Below are positions 34,786 to 44,416 of a stretch of DNA of 64,000 nt, piece after piece. The position numbers and the translations under genes are program-made. The stretch is from Flavobacteriales bacterium (lineage in GTDB: Bacteria > Bacteroidota > Bacteroidia > Flavobacteriales_F > PHOS-HE28): assembly GCA_016710015.1 (NCBI GenBank), contig JADJLR010000005.1, forward strand, positions 1-64,000. Direction: 5' to 3'. Positions within the stretch are counted from its first letter, which is position 1. Each line of letters starts with the position of its first letter. The notes under the pieces were generated by a model that saw nothing but the letters and a program-made list of their open reading frames with translations, was not told where the DNA came from and made no database searches.

Positions 34786-35901
34786 ATGCGCACGATCCAT
34801 TGCACGGTCCTTTCCATGGCTCTATTCGCGGGCCTTTCAACGCGAGCACAATTCGATCTTTCCCAGGTTGAATTCTGGGTCGGAAGCGGGCCGGATTCCT
34901 CGGTCCTAGTGGTCGATTTCCAAGACGGGAGCGATGACCCGAGTTATGCCTGGGGCTATTTGCACAACGGTGCTACGGGCGAAGCGATGTTGACGGCGAT
35001 CGCGGAAGCGGATGTGAATTTGGACGTGGAGTTCGCAAGTGGATCCCTCAATAGCATGTCGTATGGCGGGCACGCGGGCATCGGCGGTGCACCGGACTAT
35101 TGGAGCACGTGGAGCGGAACGAACATTGCCACAATGAATTCGAACTTGGGCGTTTCTGGCGTACTCGCGAATGGCGATTGGCTGGGTTGCTCCTACACCG
35201 ATTTCGATCCTGCACTCCCCCCCCGCGAACCGATCCCCGCGCTGGACCCGAACCAATTTACCGCTGATGATGTGCTGTTCTGGGTGGGCGCGGGACAGGA
35301 CACGGCCTTGTTGGTGATCGATTTCCTCGATGGTACCGAGACCAGTTCGTATGCATGGGGCTACTTGTTCGATGGAGCCGCGACCGCCGAAATGATGCTG
35401 TTGGATATCGCCACGGCCGATGATCAACTGCTCCCTGTGATCTCCAGCGGTTTCCTCAGTGACATCGCATACGCGGATCATGAAGGGATCGGTGGATCGC
35501 CTTTCTATTGGAGCACATGGAGTGCGATCAACTTGGGAAGCTGGACCATGAACCTTGGTCTCTCAACAACACTCTCCAACGGCGCACTTTTCGGTTGCTC
35601 GTACACGGACTTTCCCCCACCGATCGCACCGGGATATCCCGTGGCCGCACCGTTCCCAACGGGTATTCAGGACCGTATCACCTCCTCGATCCACTTCTTC
35701 CCACAACCGGCAACGGACCTCTTGTACGTGCGTGCCGAGACCACCACGCCGTTGTCACTCACGATCCATTCGATCTCCGGGGAGCGCGTCATGCAAGCGA
35801 CCCTTTCCAAAGGAACTACAACGCTCGATGTACGCCGCCTTTCCGCTGGGAACTATGTGCTACGCTTTGGTGGATCTGCACGGTTGATCGTCGTGGATTG
35901 A
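34786..35901 (+). CDS. Riboswitch-controlled T9SS protein with two copies of a surface domain
   Basis: 371 residues with signal peptide MRTIHCTVLSMALFAGLSTRAQ. Two copies of a roughly 130-residue module follow. Copy one has VEFWVGSGPDSSVLVVDFQD, SYAWGYLHNGATGEAML, GGAPDYWSTWSGTN and GCSYTDFD; copy two has VLFWVGAGQDTALLVIDFLD, SYAWGYLFDGA, IGGSPFYWSTWSAIN and GCSYTDFP. A T9SS type A domain ends the protein (IHFFPQPATDLLYVR to RFGGSARLIVVD). No function is established for this module to my knowledge. Its place directly after the cobalamin riboswitch and before the receptor suggests a surface protein for B12 capture. Confidence 0.75.
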   Translation: MRTIHCTVLSMALFAGLSTRAQFDLSQVEFWVGSGPDSSVLVVDFQDGSDDPSYAWGYLHNGATGEAMLTAIAEADVNLDVEFASGSLNSMSYGGHAGIGGAPDYWSTWSGTNIATMNSNLGVSGVLANGDWLGCSYTDFDPALPPREPIPALDPNQFTADDVLFWVGAGQDTALLVIDFLDGTETSSYAWGYLFDGAATAEMMLLDIATADDQLLPVISSGFLSDIAYADHEGIGGSPFYWSTWSAINLGSWTMNLGLSTTLSNGALFGCSYTDFPPPIAPGYPVAAPFPTGIQDRITSSIHFFPQPATDLLYVRAETTTPLSLTIHSISGERVMQATLSKGTTTLDVRRLSAGNYVLRFGGSARLIVVD

Positions 35902-35954
35902 TCGCGACCCTTCGATCCACCATTGGCCTTCTACACTTCTGTTGAAACCGTTCA

Positions 35955-37913
35955 ATGTTCCGTTACCGCCTTGGTTCACTCATCGCCCTGCTGATCGGGT
36001 ACGGTGCGCATGCGCAAGTCGTGGTGGATACGTTGACATTGCCGGAACACGAGGTCACCGCATCGCGAAGATCCAGCTTCGCCGCAGGCACGAAAGTGCA
36101 AGTGGTGGATAGCGCCACCATGCTACGTTACCGATCAAGCAACCTCGGCGAATTGTTGGCGAACGAAAGTCCGGTGTTCGTGAAGAGTTATGGTCTGGGG
36201 AGTCTGGCCACTACGGCTTTCCGAGGCGGCAGTGCCAGCCACACTGCGATCCTGTGGAACGGATTCAACATCGGTAGCCCCATGAACGGCCAGATCGATC
36301 TTTCATTGATCCCTGTGCATGCGGTGGGTCGTGTGGAACTCCAATACGGTGGTGCCAGTACGCTGTGGGGAAGCGGCGCTGTGGGCGGTACGATCCACCT
36401 AACGAATGAACCGGGCTTCTCGCGTGGCACACAGGTGGAATCCGGAGTTTCCATGGGCAGTTTCGGGGACCGCCGGGAACATGTGCTTGCACGGTGGAGC
36501 AATGCGCGGTGGAGTGGAACGGTCGGTCTCTTCCAAGCAGCTGCTGCGAACGACCTGCACTTTCGGAACACGGCATTGATCGATGCACCTTGGCAGCGTC
36601 AACGCAATGCCTCCTTCCAACAAGCCGGGTTGATCACCGATGGGCATTATCGGATCAACGCCCAGCAACGGATCTCGCTTCGCTATTGGTATCAGGAAAG
36701 TGACCGACAGATTCCAGCGACGCTAACAGAAGCCAGTAGCACCGCACGACAAGTGGATCGCAGTCACCGCATCAGCGCAGAATGGCAACGCTTGGGTAAG
36801 CGCACCACCGCACAAGTGCGAACGGCCTACTTCGACGAAGCATTGACCTGGCATGCGTTCGCTGCGGATGCAGGATCGTTCAGCACTGCGAGCAGTTCAA
36901 TTACCGAAGGCGAGTTGGCATTCAGTATCTCCTCGGCGCACACGATCGATGTTGGTGTACACAACACGTGGTCCACCGCTCGCGCTCAAGCATATCGAAC
37001 AGCACACGAACAAGTGCGCACGGCGGCATTCATCGCCTATCGCTTCAACCCGAATTCACGATCACGCACCACCCTTTCAGCAAGGCAAGAACAGGTCTCC
37101 GGAACGCTGATCCCTTTCACCTGGTCGTTGGGCAGCGACTACCAACTGAGCAACGGGGTCACCGCAAAGGCGAATGTGGCCCACGTGTACCGGATCCCGA
37201 CCTTGAATGATCGATACTGGAGCCCCGGGGGCAACCCGGACCTGCTTCCGGAGAATGGATATAGCGGAGAAGTGGGTATTGCCTTTCGGTCCCCGAAGGA
37301 AGAGGGACGCGTAACACTTACTGGTGAGGTCACCGTGTTCACCCGAAGCATCCACGACTGGATCATCTGGTTACCCGGACCTGCCTATTGGAGCCCGCAG
37401 AATGTGATGCAAGTGTGGAGCCGCGGGATCGAATCGCACGGATCCGTCCAGATGCGCGTGCGTGATGCGATGGTGCGATTGGATGGAATGACGAACTACG
37501 TACTCTCCACGAATGAGGTCGCCAAATCGACCAACGATGCCAGTGTGGGTAAGCAACTGATCTATGTGCCGCGTTACAGCGGGAACGCTGGACTTTCGCT
37601 CGTGCGAAGACACTTCACATCAAGGATCGGTGCCCACTACACCGGGTATCGGTACACGAGCACCGACCATTCGGAATTCCTTGAACCTTTCGTTCTGGTC
37701 GATGCAAGCATTTCCTGTCAGGTGATCCGCCGAAGCTCGTTCACCATCCGTGCGATGGCACAGGCCTTCAACGTGTTCGCTGAGGAATACCAAGCGGTAC
37801 GATCCCGCCCCATGCCCGGCCGAAGTTTCCAAGTGGGGATCACGGTGGCATTCGATAGGCCCTTCACACCGAAGACCGGACCACACGAATATCGAAGACC
37901 GCAAAGACCATGA
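35955..37913 (+). CDS. btuB: BtuB-like TonB-dependent receptor
   Basis: 652 residues. A signal peptide is followed by a plug domain from about residue 30 (LPEHEVTASRRSSFAAGTKV, RSSNLGELLANESPVFVKSY, FRGGSASHTAILWNGFNIGS, GGASTLWGSGAVGGTIHLTN), then a 22-strand-type barrel. The compact size without a carboxypeptidase-like extension matches vitamin B12 receptors. Active transport across the outer membrane uses TonB. It lies 53 bases after the duplicated-domain protein and overlaps the BtuG-like gene by ATGA. Confidence 0.85.
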   Translation: MFRYRLGSLIALLIGYGAHAQVVVDTLTLPEHEVTASRRSSFAAGTKVQVVDSATMLRYRSSNLGELLANESPVFVKSYGLGSLATTAFRGGSASHTAILWNGFNIGSPMNGQIDLSLIPVHAVGRVELQYGGASTLWGSGAVGGTIHLTNEPGFSRGTQVESGVSMGSFGDRREHVLARWSNARWSGTVGLFQAAAANDLHFRNTALIDAPWQRQRNASFQQAGLITDGHYRINAQQRISLRYWYQESDRQIPATLTEASSTARQVDRSHRISAEWQRLGKRTTAQVRTAYFDEALTWHAFAADAGSFSTASSSITEGELAFSISSAHTIDVGVHNTWSTARAQAYRTAHEQVRTAAFIAYRFNPNSRSRTTLSARQEQVSGTLIPFTWSLGSDYQLSNGVTAKANVAHVYRIPTLNDRYWSPGGNPDLLPENGYSGEVGIAFRSPKEEGRVTLTGEVTVFTRSIHDWIIWLPGPAYWSPQNVMQVWSRGIESHGSVQMRVRDAMVRLDGMTNYVLSTNEVAKSTNDASVGKQLIYVPRYSGNAGLSLVRRHFTSRIGAHYTGYRYTSTDHSEFLEPFVLVDASISCQVIRRSSFTIRAMAQAFNVFAEEYQAVRSRPMPGRSFQVGITVAFDRPFTPKTGPHEYRRPQRP

Positions 37914-38947
37914 ACGCGCATCGCTCCATCATCCTGCTGTTGTTGCTCGGCCAGTTGCTGTTCGTTGGATGTCGCAAGGATGGACCGGAACGACCCGAGG
38001 ACCCCATCGCGAACACGGTGAGCAATGGCGTGTTCATCACCAACGAAGGCAACTTCCAATGGGGCAATGCCAAGGTGAGCTTCTATGACATCGCAACAGC
38101 CACGGTGGTGGAAGACCTGTACGAACCGGCCAATGGAGTTGGTCTGGGCGATGTATGCCAATCCATGCGCTTGTTCAACGGCAAAGCGTATGTGGTGGTC
38201 AACAATTCGGGCAAAGTGGTGGTGGTGGATCAGCGCACTTTCGTTGCCAGTGCAACGATCACCGGCTTCGTTTCGCCGCGCCATTTCTTGCCTGTGGGGA
38301 ACGACAAAGCCTACGTGAGTGATCTGGCCGCGAACCACATTTCAGTAGTTGACCTCACAACGAATACCATCACCGGAAGCATCGCGTGTCCGGGTTGGAC
38401 TGAAGAAATGGTCTTGGTGAACGGTAGCGTGTTCGTCACCAACGAGAGTCGCTCGCAGCTCTATGTGATCGATGCAATGACCGATGCCATGGTGGACAGT
38501 ATCCCCGTGAGCCGCGGCGGGAACTCCATCGTGGAGGATGTGGAAGGCAAGTTGTGGTTGGCGTGTTCAGGCGGTGGAGGAACCTTGCCGGCGCTGTACC
38601 GCATCGATGCGGAAACGCGAACGGTAGAGCACATGTTCACTTTCCCGAATGGATCAGATAACCCGTGGCGACTGGACATCAATAGCGACCGTGATACGTT
38701 GTACTTCCTGAACGGCGACGTATTCCGCATGTCAGTCGCGGCGATCGCACTGCCAACGGCCGCCTTCGTACCTGCGGATGGCCGCAATTTCTACGGCGTT
38801 GGTGTCGAACCGACCACCGGCATCCTATACGTATCCGATGCGATCGATTATGTGCAACGCGGTTCCATTGCGCGATACGCACCGAATGGAAGCCTACTGA
38901 ACACCTTCCTTGCGGGCACGGTCCCCGGAGAATTCGTGTTCCCTTGA
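37910..38947 (+). CDS. btuG: BtuG-like surface lipoprotein (DUF5074 propeller)
   Basis: 345 residues, lipobox FVGC at about residue 20, then a seven-bladed-type propeller. Repeated strands such as GVFITNEGNFQWGNAKVSFY, KAYVVVNNSGKVVVVDQRTF, KAYVSDLAANHISVVDLTTN and RDTLYFLNGDVFRMSV are typical of DUF5074/BtuG. In Bacteroides, BtuG binds B12 with very high affinity and caps BtuB. The ATG overlaps the receptor stop by 4 bases, so the two are translationally coupled. It is anchored at the outer membrane surface. Confidence 0.85.
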   Translation: MNAHRSIILLLLLGQLLFVGCRKDGPERPEDPIANTVSNGVFITNEGNFQWGNAKVSFYDIATATVVEDLYEPANGVGLGDVCQSMRLFNGKAYVVVNNSGKVVVVDQRTFVASATITGFVSPRHFLPVGNDKAYVSDLAANHISVVDLTTNTITGSIACPGWTEEMVLVNGSVFVTNESRSQLYVIDAMTDAMVDSIPVSRGGNSIVEDVEGKLWLACSGGGGTLPALYRIDAETRTVEHMFTFPNGSDNPWRLDINSDRDTLYFLNGDVFRMSVAAIALPTAAFVPADGRNFYGVGVEPTTGILYVSDAIDYVQRGSIARYAPNGSLLNTFLAGTVPGEFVFP

Positions 38948-39081
38948 GATCGTGCGCATCGACACGAGTGGCTGGGAACATTCCGTCGGTCCCAGGCTGA
39001 TCGAATGGCAGCACCTCGGTCGTTCACAGCAACCCAAATGACCGTCGCGCGATCGAGGATGCTACATTGGCGGGCCGTTCC

Positions 39082-40629
39082 ATGGATCAACCTGCAAACC
39101 AGACGAAGAACCTCCGAAAGGTGATCTGGGCTTCCTCGCTCGGTACGCTGATCGAGTGGTACGACTTCTACATCTTCGGTAGCCTCGCCACGGTGATCGC
39201 CGGTCAGTTCTTCCCGAAGGAGAACCCGACCGCAGCACTGTTGAGCACCTTGGCCACCTTCGCCGCAGGCTTCATCGTTCGTCCTTTCGGGGCCCTGGTC
39301 TTTGGCCGCATTGGCGATATGGTCGGGCGCAAGTACACCTTCCTGCTCACATTGGTGATCATGGGTGGCAGCACCTTCGCCATCGGTCTGGTACCGGGCT
39401 ATGCGACCATCGGTTTCGCGGCACCGATCATCATTTTGGTCCTGCGCTTGCTTCAGGGCTTGGCCTTGGGCGGCGAATACGGCGGAGCGGCCACCTACGT
39501 CGCGGAACACGCACCGGCGGGTCGGCGTGGCTTCTACACTTCGTGGATACAGACAACGGCTACGCTCGGACTCTTCGTTTCCCTTGGTGTGATCCTCTTG
39601 ACCCGTCAAGTATTGGATAGTGATCCAAGCGTTTCGATCAGCAAGTTCAACGACTGGGGCTGGCGGATCCCTTTCTTGTTATCCAGCGTGTTGGTGGTGA
39701 TCTCGGTCTACATCCGAATGAAGATGAGCGAGAGCCCGATGTTCGCCGAATTGAAGGCCGAAGGAAAGACCTCGAAGAACCCTTTGAAGGAAAGCTTCGG
39801 CCACAAGACGAACTTGAAAATGGTGCTCCTCGCCTTGTTCGGTACCACTATGGGCCAAGGCGTGGTGTGGTACACTGGACAGTTCTATGCCCAAAGCTTT
39901 CTGGAGAATGTGTGTCGTGTCGACTTCGCGCAGTCACGGACCATTTTGATCTGGTCGATCCTATTCGCCACGCCCTTCTTCGTGGTGTTCGGTCATTGGA
40001 GCGATCGGATCGGCAGGAAGTGGATCATGCTTATTGGCATGGCGTTGGCGGTCGTTACATACAGGCCGCTGTTCCGGATGATGGAACGGATCTCGGATCC
40101 GACCCACATGACGGAGGTGAATGAACCGTTCGCGCTTTCAGAACATGTATTCGATGCGCCACAGCCGGACGGTGCCATTACGGAAGTCACGCGGACACAT
40201 CGCTTCACCAACGGCACGGTGGTCACAGGGACGTATTCGTACAATGCCGAGGATGTGATCGTTCCGCGCGGCGGAAAGGACGGAACAGTGAATAAACAAC
40301 TCGGCCCTGTCCCCTATTGGCAGATCGTCGGTATCATCTTCATCATGATCCTGTACGTCACCATGGTATATGGCCCGATCGCGGCGTTCCTGGTCGAACT
40401 CTTCCCTACGCGCATCCGCTACACGTCGATGTCACTTCCCTATCACGTTGGCAACGGTGTCTTCGGCGGACTTACTCCGTTCATCGCAACGCTACTCACT
40501 ACCATACATTTGAAGGACCCGCTGGTGGGCTTGTGGTATCCGATCGGCGTGGCCGCGCTCTGTTTCATCATAGGCGCGTTGTATGTGAAGGAAGATGTAC
40601 GCCCAAATGCCCAAACGACCGATGGATGA
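39082..40629 (+). CDS. MFS transporter, metabolite:H+ symporter (MHS) type
   Basis: 515 residues, twelve membrane helices. The start MDQPANQTKNLRKVIWASSL and GTLIEWYDFYIFGSLATVIA are the MHS hallmark, with GRIGDMVGRKYTFLLTL, LQGLALGGEYGGAATYVAEH and GHWSDRIGRKW. A long soluble insert (residues about 325-405) breaks the cytoplasmic or periplasmic loop before helix 9. The substrate is probably a small carboxylate. It overlaps the next small gene by 8 bases and lies about 600 bases before acs, so acetate is a reasonable candidate. Confidence 0.85.
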   Translation: MDQPANQTKNLRKVIWASSLGTLIEWYDFYIFGSLATVIAGQFFPKENPTAALLSTLATFAAGFIVRPFGALVFGRIGDMVGRKYTFLLTLVIMGGSTFAIGLVPGYATIGFAAPIIILVLRLLQGLALGGEYGGAATYVAEHAPAGRRGFYTSWIQTTATLGLFVSLGVILLTRQVLDSDPSVSISKFNDWGWRIPFLLSSVLVVISVYIRMKMSESPMFAELKAEGKTSKNPLKESFGHKTNLKMVLLALFGTTMGQGVVWYTGQFYAQSFLENVCRVDFAQSRTILIWSILFATPFFVVFGHWSDRIGRKWIMLIGMALAVVTYRPLFRMMERISDPTHMTEVNEPFALSEHVFDAPQPDGAITEVTRTHRFTNGTVVTGTYSYNAEDVIVPRGGKDGTVNKQLGPVPYWQIVGIIFIMILYVTMVYGPIAAFLVELFPTRIRYTSMSLPYHVGNGVFGGLTPFIATLLTTIHLKDPLVGLWYPIGVAALCFIIGALYVKEDVRPNAQTTDG

Positions 40630-40849
40630 TCTGAAGCGCTATGCTGGACTGGTCTGGATGGCCTTGGGGCCGATCACCATCGCCTTCCTGATGCGCACTG
40701 CGGCGGCAGAGATCGCGAAGAACCCGGTGATCGATACTATGATCCAGTGGGGTGTGTTCGTAGTGATCTTCATTCCGATCGCCGTTGGCTTGGTGATGTT
40801 CGGCTGGTACGCATGGAAAGGCGAGTACATGGAGGGGGTCAAGGACTAA
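40622..40849 (+). CDS. Small two-helix membrane protein next to the MFS transporter
   Basis: 75 residues starting MDDLKRYAGLVWMALGPITI. Two membrane helices (about 8-28 and 43-65) and the ending GWYAWKGEYMEGVKD. It resembles the short DUF6814-type proteins that I recall beside MFS transporters in Bacteroidota, a resemblance based on memory. The overlap with the transporter gene implies co-translation and a possible accessory subunit. A longer start at 40595 is less likely. Confidence 0.7.
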   Translation: MDDLKRYAGLVWMALGPITIAFLMRTAAAEIAKNPVIDTMIQWGVFVVIFIPIAVGLVMFGWYAWKGEYMEGVKD

Positions 40850-40873
40850 ATGGGGTCTATTGCGCATGAGGTG

Positions 40874-41121
40874 CTTTCTGCGACGCCGCTGGGGTCGATC
40901 CCACTTTTCGCGGTAACCGATCATGTTCTGTGACCCCGCTGGGGTCGATTCCGCATACCGAGCTGGGACTGCGGGATAACGCGTCGTGCATCCAGTGATA
41001 TGTTCTGCGCTGGGGTATTGCATAGTTCCAACACCAGAGGTCAAGGATGACCCCGGAGAGGTCACAGAACATAGCATTGAATATTTCCGTAGGTCCTCGA
41101 CCCCAGCGGGGTCGCAGAAAA
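40874..41121. repeat. Nested inverted-repeat element
   Basis: Outer arms CTTTCTGCGACGCCGCTGGG GTCGAT (40874-40899) and its reverse at 41095-41121 (CCTCGACCCCAGCGGGGTCG CAG) flank inner arms CATGTTCTGTGACCCCGCTG (40922-40949) and the reverse at 41046-41072 (ATGACCCCGGAGAGGTCACA). All four share the core GACCCCGCTGGGGTCGA, itself a near palindrome. No protein is coded within. It fills the roughly 400-base gap before acs. Confidence 0.75.
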
Positions 41122-41244
41122 TATGAGCTGATCCCCGCTCATAGAAGAGACGTCCTCTCTTCTCATTACCGGTACATTCGTCGTTGGTGGAAGGCACCAC
41201 AACGCTATCGAACAACGCCTGCGCCGGGCTACGGCACCTAAAGC

Positions 41245-43143
41245 ATGAGTTTCAACCGCATTCGCACCCAACAAGAGTACACCGATGCCTACGCGCTAAG
41301 CATTCGCGACCCGGAAGGCTTCTGGGCCGCACAAGCGGAACCCTTCACGTGGCGGAAGACATGGGACAAGACCTTGGTCTGGGATTTCGAGAAACCCGAT
41401 GTGCAATGGTTCGTTGGTGGTAAGTTGAACATCACCGAGAATTGCTTGGACAGACATCTTGCGGAGCGAGCGAACAAACTGGCCATCATCTGGGAACCGA
41501 ATGACCCCAAGGAACGCCCCATTCGCTTGACCTACCGAGAACTGCACGAACGTGTGTGCAGCTATGCGAACGTGTTGAAGCGGAACGGGATCAAGAAGGG
41601 CGACCGCGTGGCCGTGTACATGCCGATGATCCCTGAACTCATGATCGCCGTGCTCGCGTGCGCACGGATCGGGGCCATCCATAGCGTGGTATTCTGCGGC
41701 TTCAGCGCCCAGAGCCTTTCGGATCGCATCAACGACGCTGGGGCCGTGGCCGTGTTATGCAGCGATGGCATGTTCCGTGGAGCGAAGGAAATGCCCGTAA
41801 AGACCGTGGTCGACGAAGCATTGGAACAATGCACGACCGTGAAGACCGTGATCGTGACGGAACGCGTGAAGTGGGCCGTGAAGATGGTGGACGGTCGTGA
41901 TGTGTGGTTGCACGAGGAACTGGTGCATGTCGATGCGGATTGCCCTGCCGAGGAAATGGATGCGGAGGATCCACTCTTCATCCTCTACACCAGTGGCAGC
42001 ACGGGCAAACCAAAGGGCGTGGTGCATACCTGCGGCGGATTCATGGTGTATGTCGACTACAGTTTCCGCAACGTGTTCCAAGTGGAAGAGAGCGATGTGT
42101 TCTTCTGTACCGCCGATGTGGGCTGGATCACTGGGCACAGCTACATGGCCTACGGTCCGACGTTGGCCGGTGCCACACAAGTGATGTTCGAAGGTGTGCC
42201 CACCTTCCCCGATGCCGGTCGCTTCTGGCAGGTCGTGGACAAACATGCCATCACCATTTTCTACACGGCACCAACCGCTATCCGTAGCCTTATGGCCCAC
42301 GGCATCGATCATGTGCTCCCCTACTCGCTCCACTCTTTACGGGTACTGGGATCCGTGGGCGAGCCGATCAACGAAGAAGCTTGGCATTGGTACAAGACCC
42401 ACATCGGCAAGGGCCGTTGCCCTGTTGTGGACACGTGGTGGCAGACAGAGACCGGTGGCATCATGATCAGTTCCATTGCCGGTGTAACGGATGAGAAACC
42501 GAGCCATGCAGCCTATCCCTTGCCCGGTATCCAGCCCGTACTGCTCACCGCCGAAGGGAAGGAGATCACCGAGAATGAAGTGGAGGGTCTGCTCTGCATG
42601 AAGTTCCCCTGGCCCGGCATTCTGCGCACTACCTGGGGTGATCACGAACGCTGCCGCCAAACCTACTTCAGCAGCTACAAGGGCATGTACTTCACCGGAG
42701 ACGGTGCCAAGCGCGATGCCGATGGACGGTACCGCATCATCGGTCGTGTGGACGATGTGATCAATGTGAGCGGCCACCGCTTCGGCACGGCCGAGATCGA
42801 GAGCGCGATCAATACCGCGAAGGGCGTAGTGGAGAGCGCGGTCGTTGGTTATCCGCACGACATCAAGGGGCAAGGCATCTATGCCTACGTGGTCACCGAA
42901 AAGCCTGTGGAGGATGTGGACGACATGCGCGGCAGCATCATCGAAGCTGTGGTGGCCAGCATCGGTCGCATCGCGAAACCGGACAAGATCCAATTCGTGA
43001 CCGGCCTACCGAAGACGCGCAGTGGAAAGATCATGCGGCGGATCCTGCGAAAAGTGGCGGAGAATGAATTGAACGCCTTGGGTGATACGAGCACCCTACT
43101 GGATCCGGCGGTGGTAGAAGAGATCAAAGAGGGGCGGGTGTGA
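41245..43143 (+). CDS. acs: Acetyl-CoA synthetase (AMP-forming)
   Basis: 632 residues. The adenylate motif YTSGSTGKPKG is at about 247-257, the acetate-site WWQTETGG near 405, and the acetylatable lysine in TRSGKIMRR at Lys595. Domain order is the standard N-terminal AMP-binding domain, hinge RVDDVINVSGHR and C-terminal lid. It converts acetate, ATP and CoA to acetyl-CoA. It lies downstream of an MHS transporter and small membrane protein, consistent with acetate uptake. Length is near the family norm (about 630-650). Confidence 0.95.
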   Translation: MSFNRIRTQQEYTDAYALSIRDPEGFWAAQAEPFTWRKTWDKTLVWDFEKPDVQWFVGGKLNITENCLDRHLAERANKLAIIWEPNDPKERPIRLTYRELHERVCSYANVLKRNGIKKGDRVAVYMPMIPELMIAVLACARIGAIHSVVFCGFSAQSLSDRINDAGAVAVLCSDGMFRGAKEMPVKTVVDEALEQCTTVKTVIVTERVKWAVKMVDGRDVWLHEELVHVDADCPAEEMDAEDPLFILYTSGSTGKPKGVVHTCGGFMVYVDYSFRNVFQVEESDVFFCTADVGWITGHSYMAYGPTLAGATQVMFEGVPTFPDAGRFWQVVDKHAITIFYTAPTAIRSLMAHGIDHVLPYSLHSLRVLGSVGEPINEEAWHWYKTHIGKGRCPVVDTWWQTETGGIMISSIAGVTDEKPSHAAYPLPGIQPVLLTAEGKEITENEVEGLLCMKFPWPGILRTTWGDHERCRQTYFSSYKGMYFTGDGAKRDADGRYRIIGRVDDVINVSGHRFGTAEIESAINTAKGVVESAVVGYPHDIKGQGIYAYVVTEKPVEDVDDMRGSIIEAVVASIGRIAKPDKIQFVTGLPKTRSGKIMRRILRKVAENELNALGDTSTLLDPAVVEEIKEGRV

Positions 43144-43322
43144 TCGGCGGATCGGATCTCCTCCGTCATGGTCCGATACTAGGGAAGCCCACGGTGCGGC
43201 AGGTTCGGTCCAATGGCATGGAGTCCACCTCCATCCGCCCCCTGCACTATCTTGCCCAGCACCAATGCAAGGTGCCATGTCGGTCATCCACAGATCCATA
43301 GACCACCACACGCAGTTCGGAA

Positions 43323-44270
43323 CTACACCAATACGGGATCCACGTTCGGGTATTTCACTCGTCCGAACTGCTTCATGTACAGGTCGTAGATTATACCATC
43401 CGCCAAGCCCACCTTGGGCACGAACACCTCGGTGATCGCGGCACTATCCATCACCCGAAGGAAGATGTCCGCAGCAGGCACGATCACGTCCGCGCGATCG
43501 GGTCGCAAGCGCAACATCTTCACGCGATCCTCGAACGAATAGCTCGCGATGCGATCACGTTGCTTCTGGATGTCGTTGCGCGACAACGGTTCGCCAAAGG
43601 AGTTGCTGTTCTCCTTGAAGATCCGGTTGATGTTCCCGCCGGTACCGATCGCCAAAAGCGAACCGTGCTGTTCCCGCAGGTCTTCCAAGAAGAGGCGCAT
43701 TTCTTCCCATGCTTCAGGTTCCACCTTCCCCTTCAAGGTCCGAACCGTACCGATCTTGAAACTCGCACTCTTCACACGTCGACCCTTCTCCAGCCAGGTG
43801 AGTTCCGTACTTCCACCACCCACATCGATGTAGAGGTAGCTGCGGTCCTTCAGTAGGTCCTGGGTCCAAAAGGTGTTCACGATCAAGTCCGCTTCATCCT
43901 TCCCCCCGATCACTTCGATGTGTACGCCACTTTCCATCTCCACCCGCGTGAGGATCTCTTCCCGGTTGGTCGCTTCACGCATAGCGCTTGTCCCACAACA
44001 CCGCACGTATGGTACGCCGTAAACCTCCGTCAACAACCGAAAGGCCTTCAGACTTTTGATGAGTTGATCGCACTTCGCACGCACGATGCTCCCATTCTCG
44101 AAGACGTCCTCACCCAACCGCATCGGAACGCGTACCAAGGTCTGTTTCTTGATCACCGGGTGATCATCCCGTTCGATCACTTCTGCCACCAACAATCGCA
44201 CGGCATTGGATCCGATGTCGATGGCAGCGTATGTAAGGTTGCGGGCGATGTGGCGAAGGTAGTTCGTCAT
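43323..44270 (-). CDS. ppx: Ppx/GppA phosphatase (exopolyphosphatase)
   Basis: 315 residues starting MTNYLRHIARNLTYAAIDIG. Actin-like ATPase fold motifs: AAIDIGSNAVRLLVAEV (phosphate 1), CCGTSAMREATNREEIL, and YIDVGGGSTELTWLEKG (phosphate 2). The C-terminal part has ADIFLRVMDSAAITEVFVPK and LADGIIYDLY. It hydrolyses polyphosphate or pppGpp; the two cannot be separated from sequence. A shorter length than E. coli Ppx (no C-terminal HD domain) is usual in Bacteroidota. It is divergent from the surface-protein array. Confidence 0.9.
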   Translation of the reverse strand: MTNYLRHIARNLTYAAIDIGSNAVRLLVAEVIERDDHPVIKKQTLVRVPMRLGEDVFENGSIVRAKCDQLIKSLKAFRLLTEVYGVPYVRCCGTSAMREATNREEILTRVEMESGVHIEVIGGKDEADLIVNTFWTQDLLKDRSYLYIDVGGGSTELTWLEKGRRVKSASFKIGTVRTLKGKVEPEAWEEMRLFLEDLREQHGSLLAIGTGGNINRIFKENSNSFGEPLSRNDIQKQRDRIASYSFEDRVKMLRLRPDRADVIVPAADIFLRVMDSAAITEVFVPKVGLADGIIYDLYMKQFGRVKYPNVDPVLV

Positions 44271-44416
44271 CAATTCACTGCCAGCAAGAGGCAACCCGCA
44301 ACTATCTTCATCGCCTATATGACAAGGGTTCAGGTGGTTTGAACCGGACCATGCTGTACCCGACCAATGAACATGCGCTCATGGAACGCCGATACACCAC
44401 CGACAAATCAGATCGA

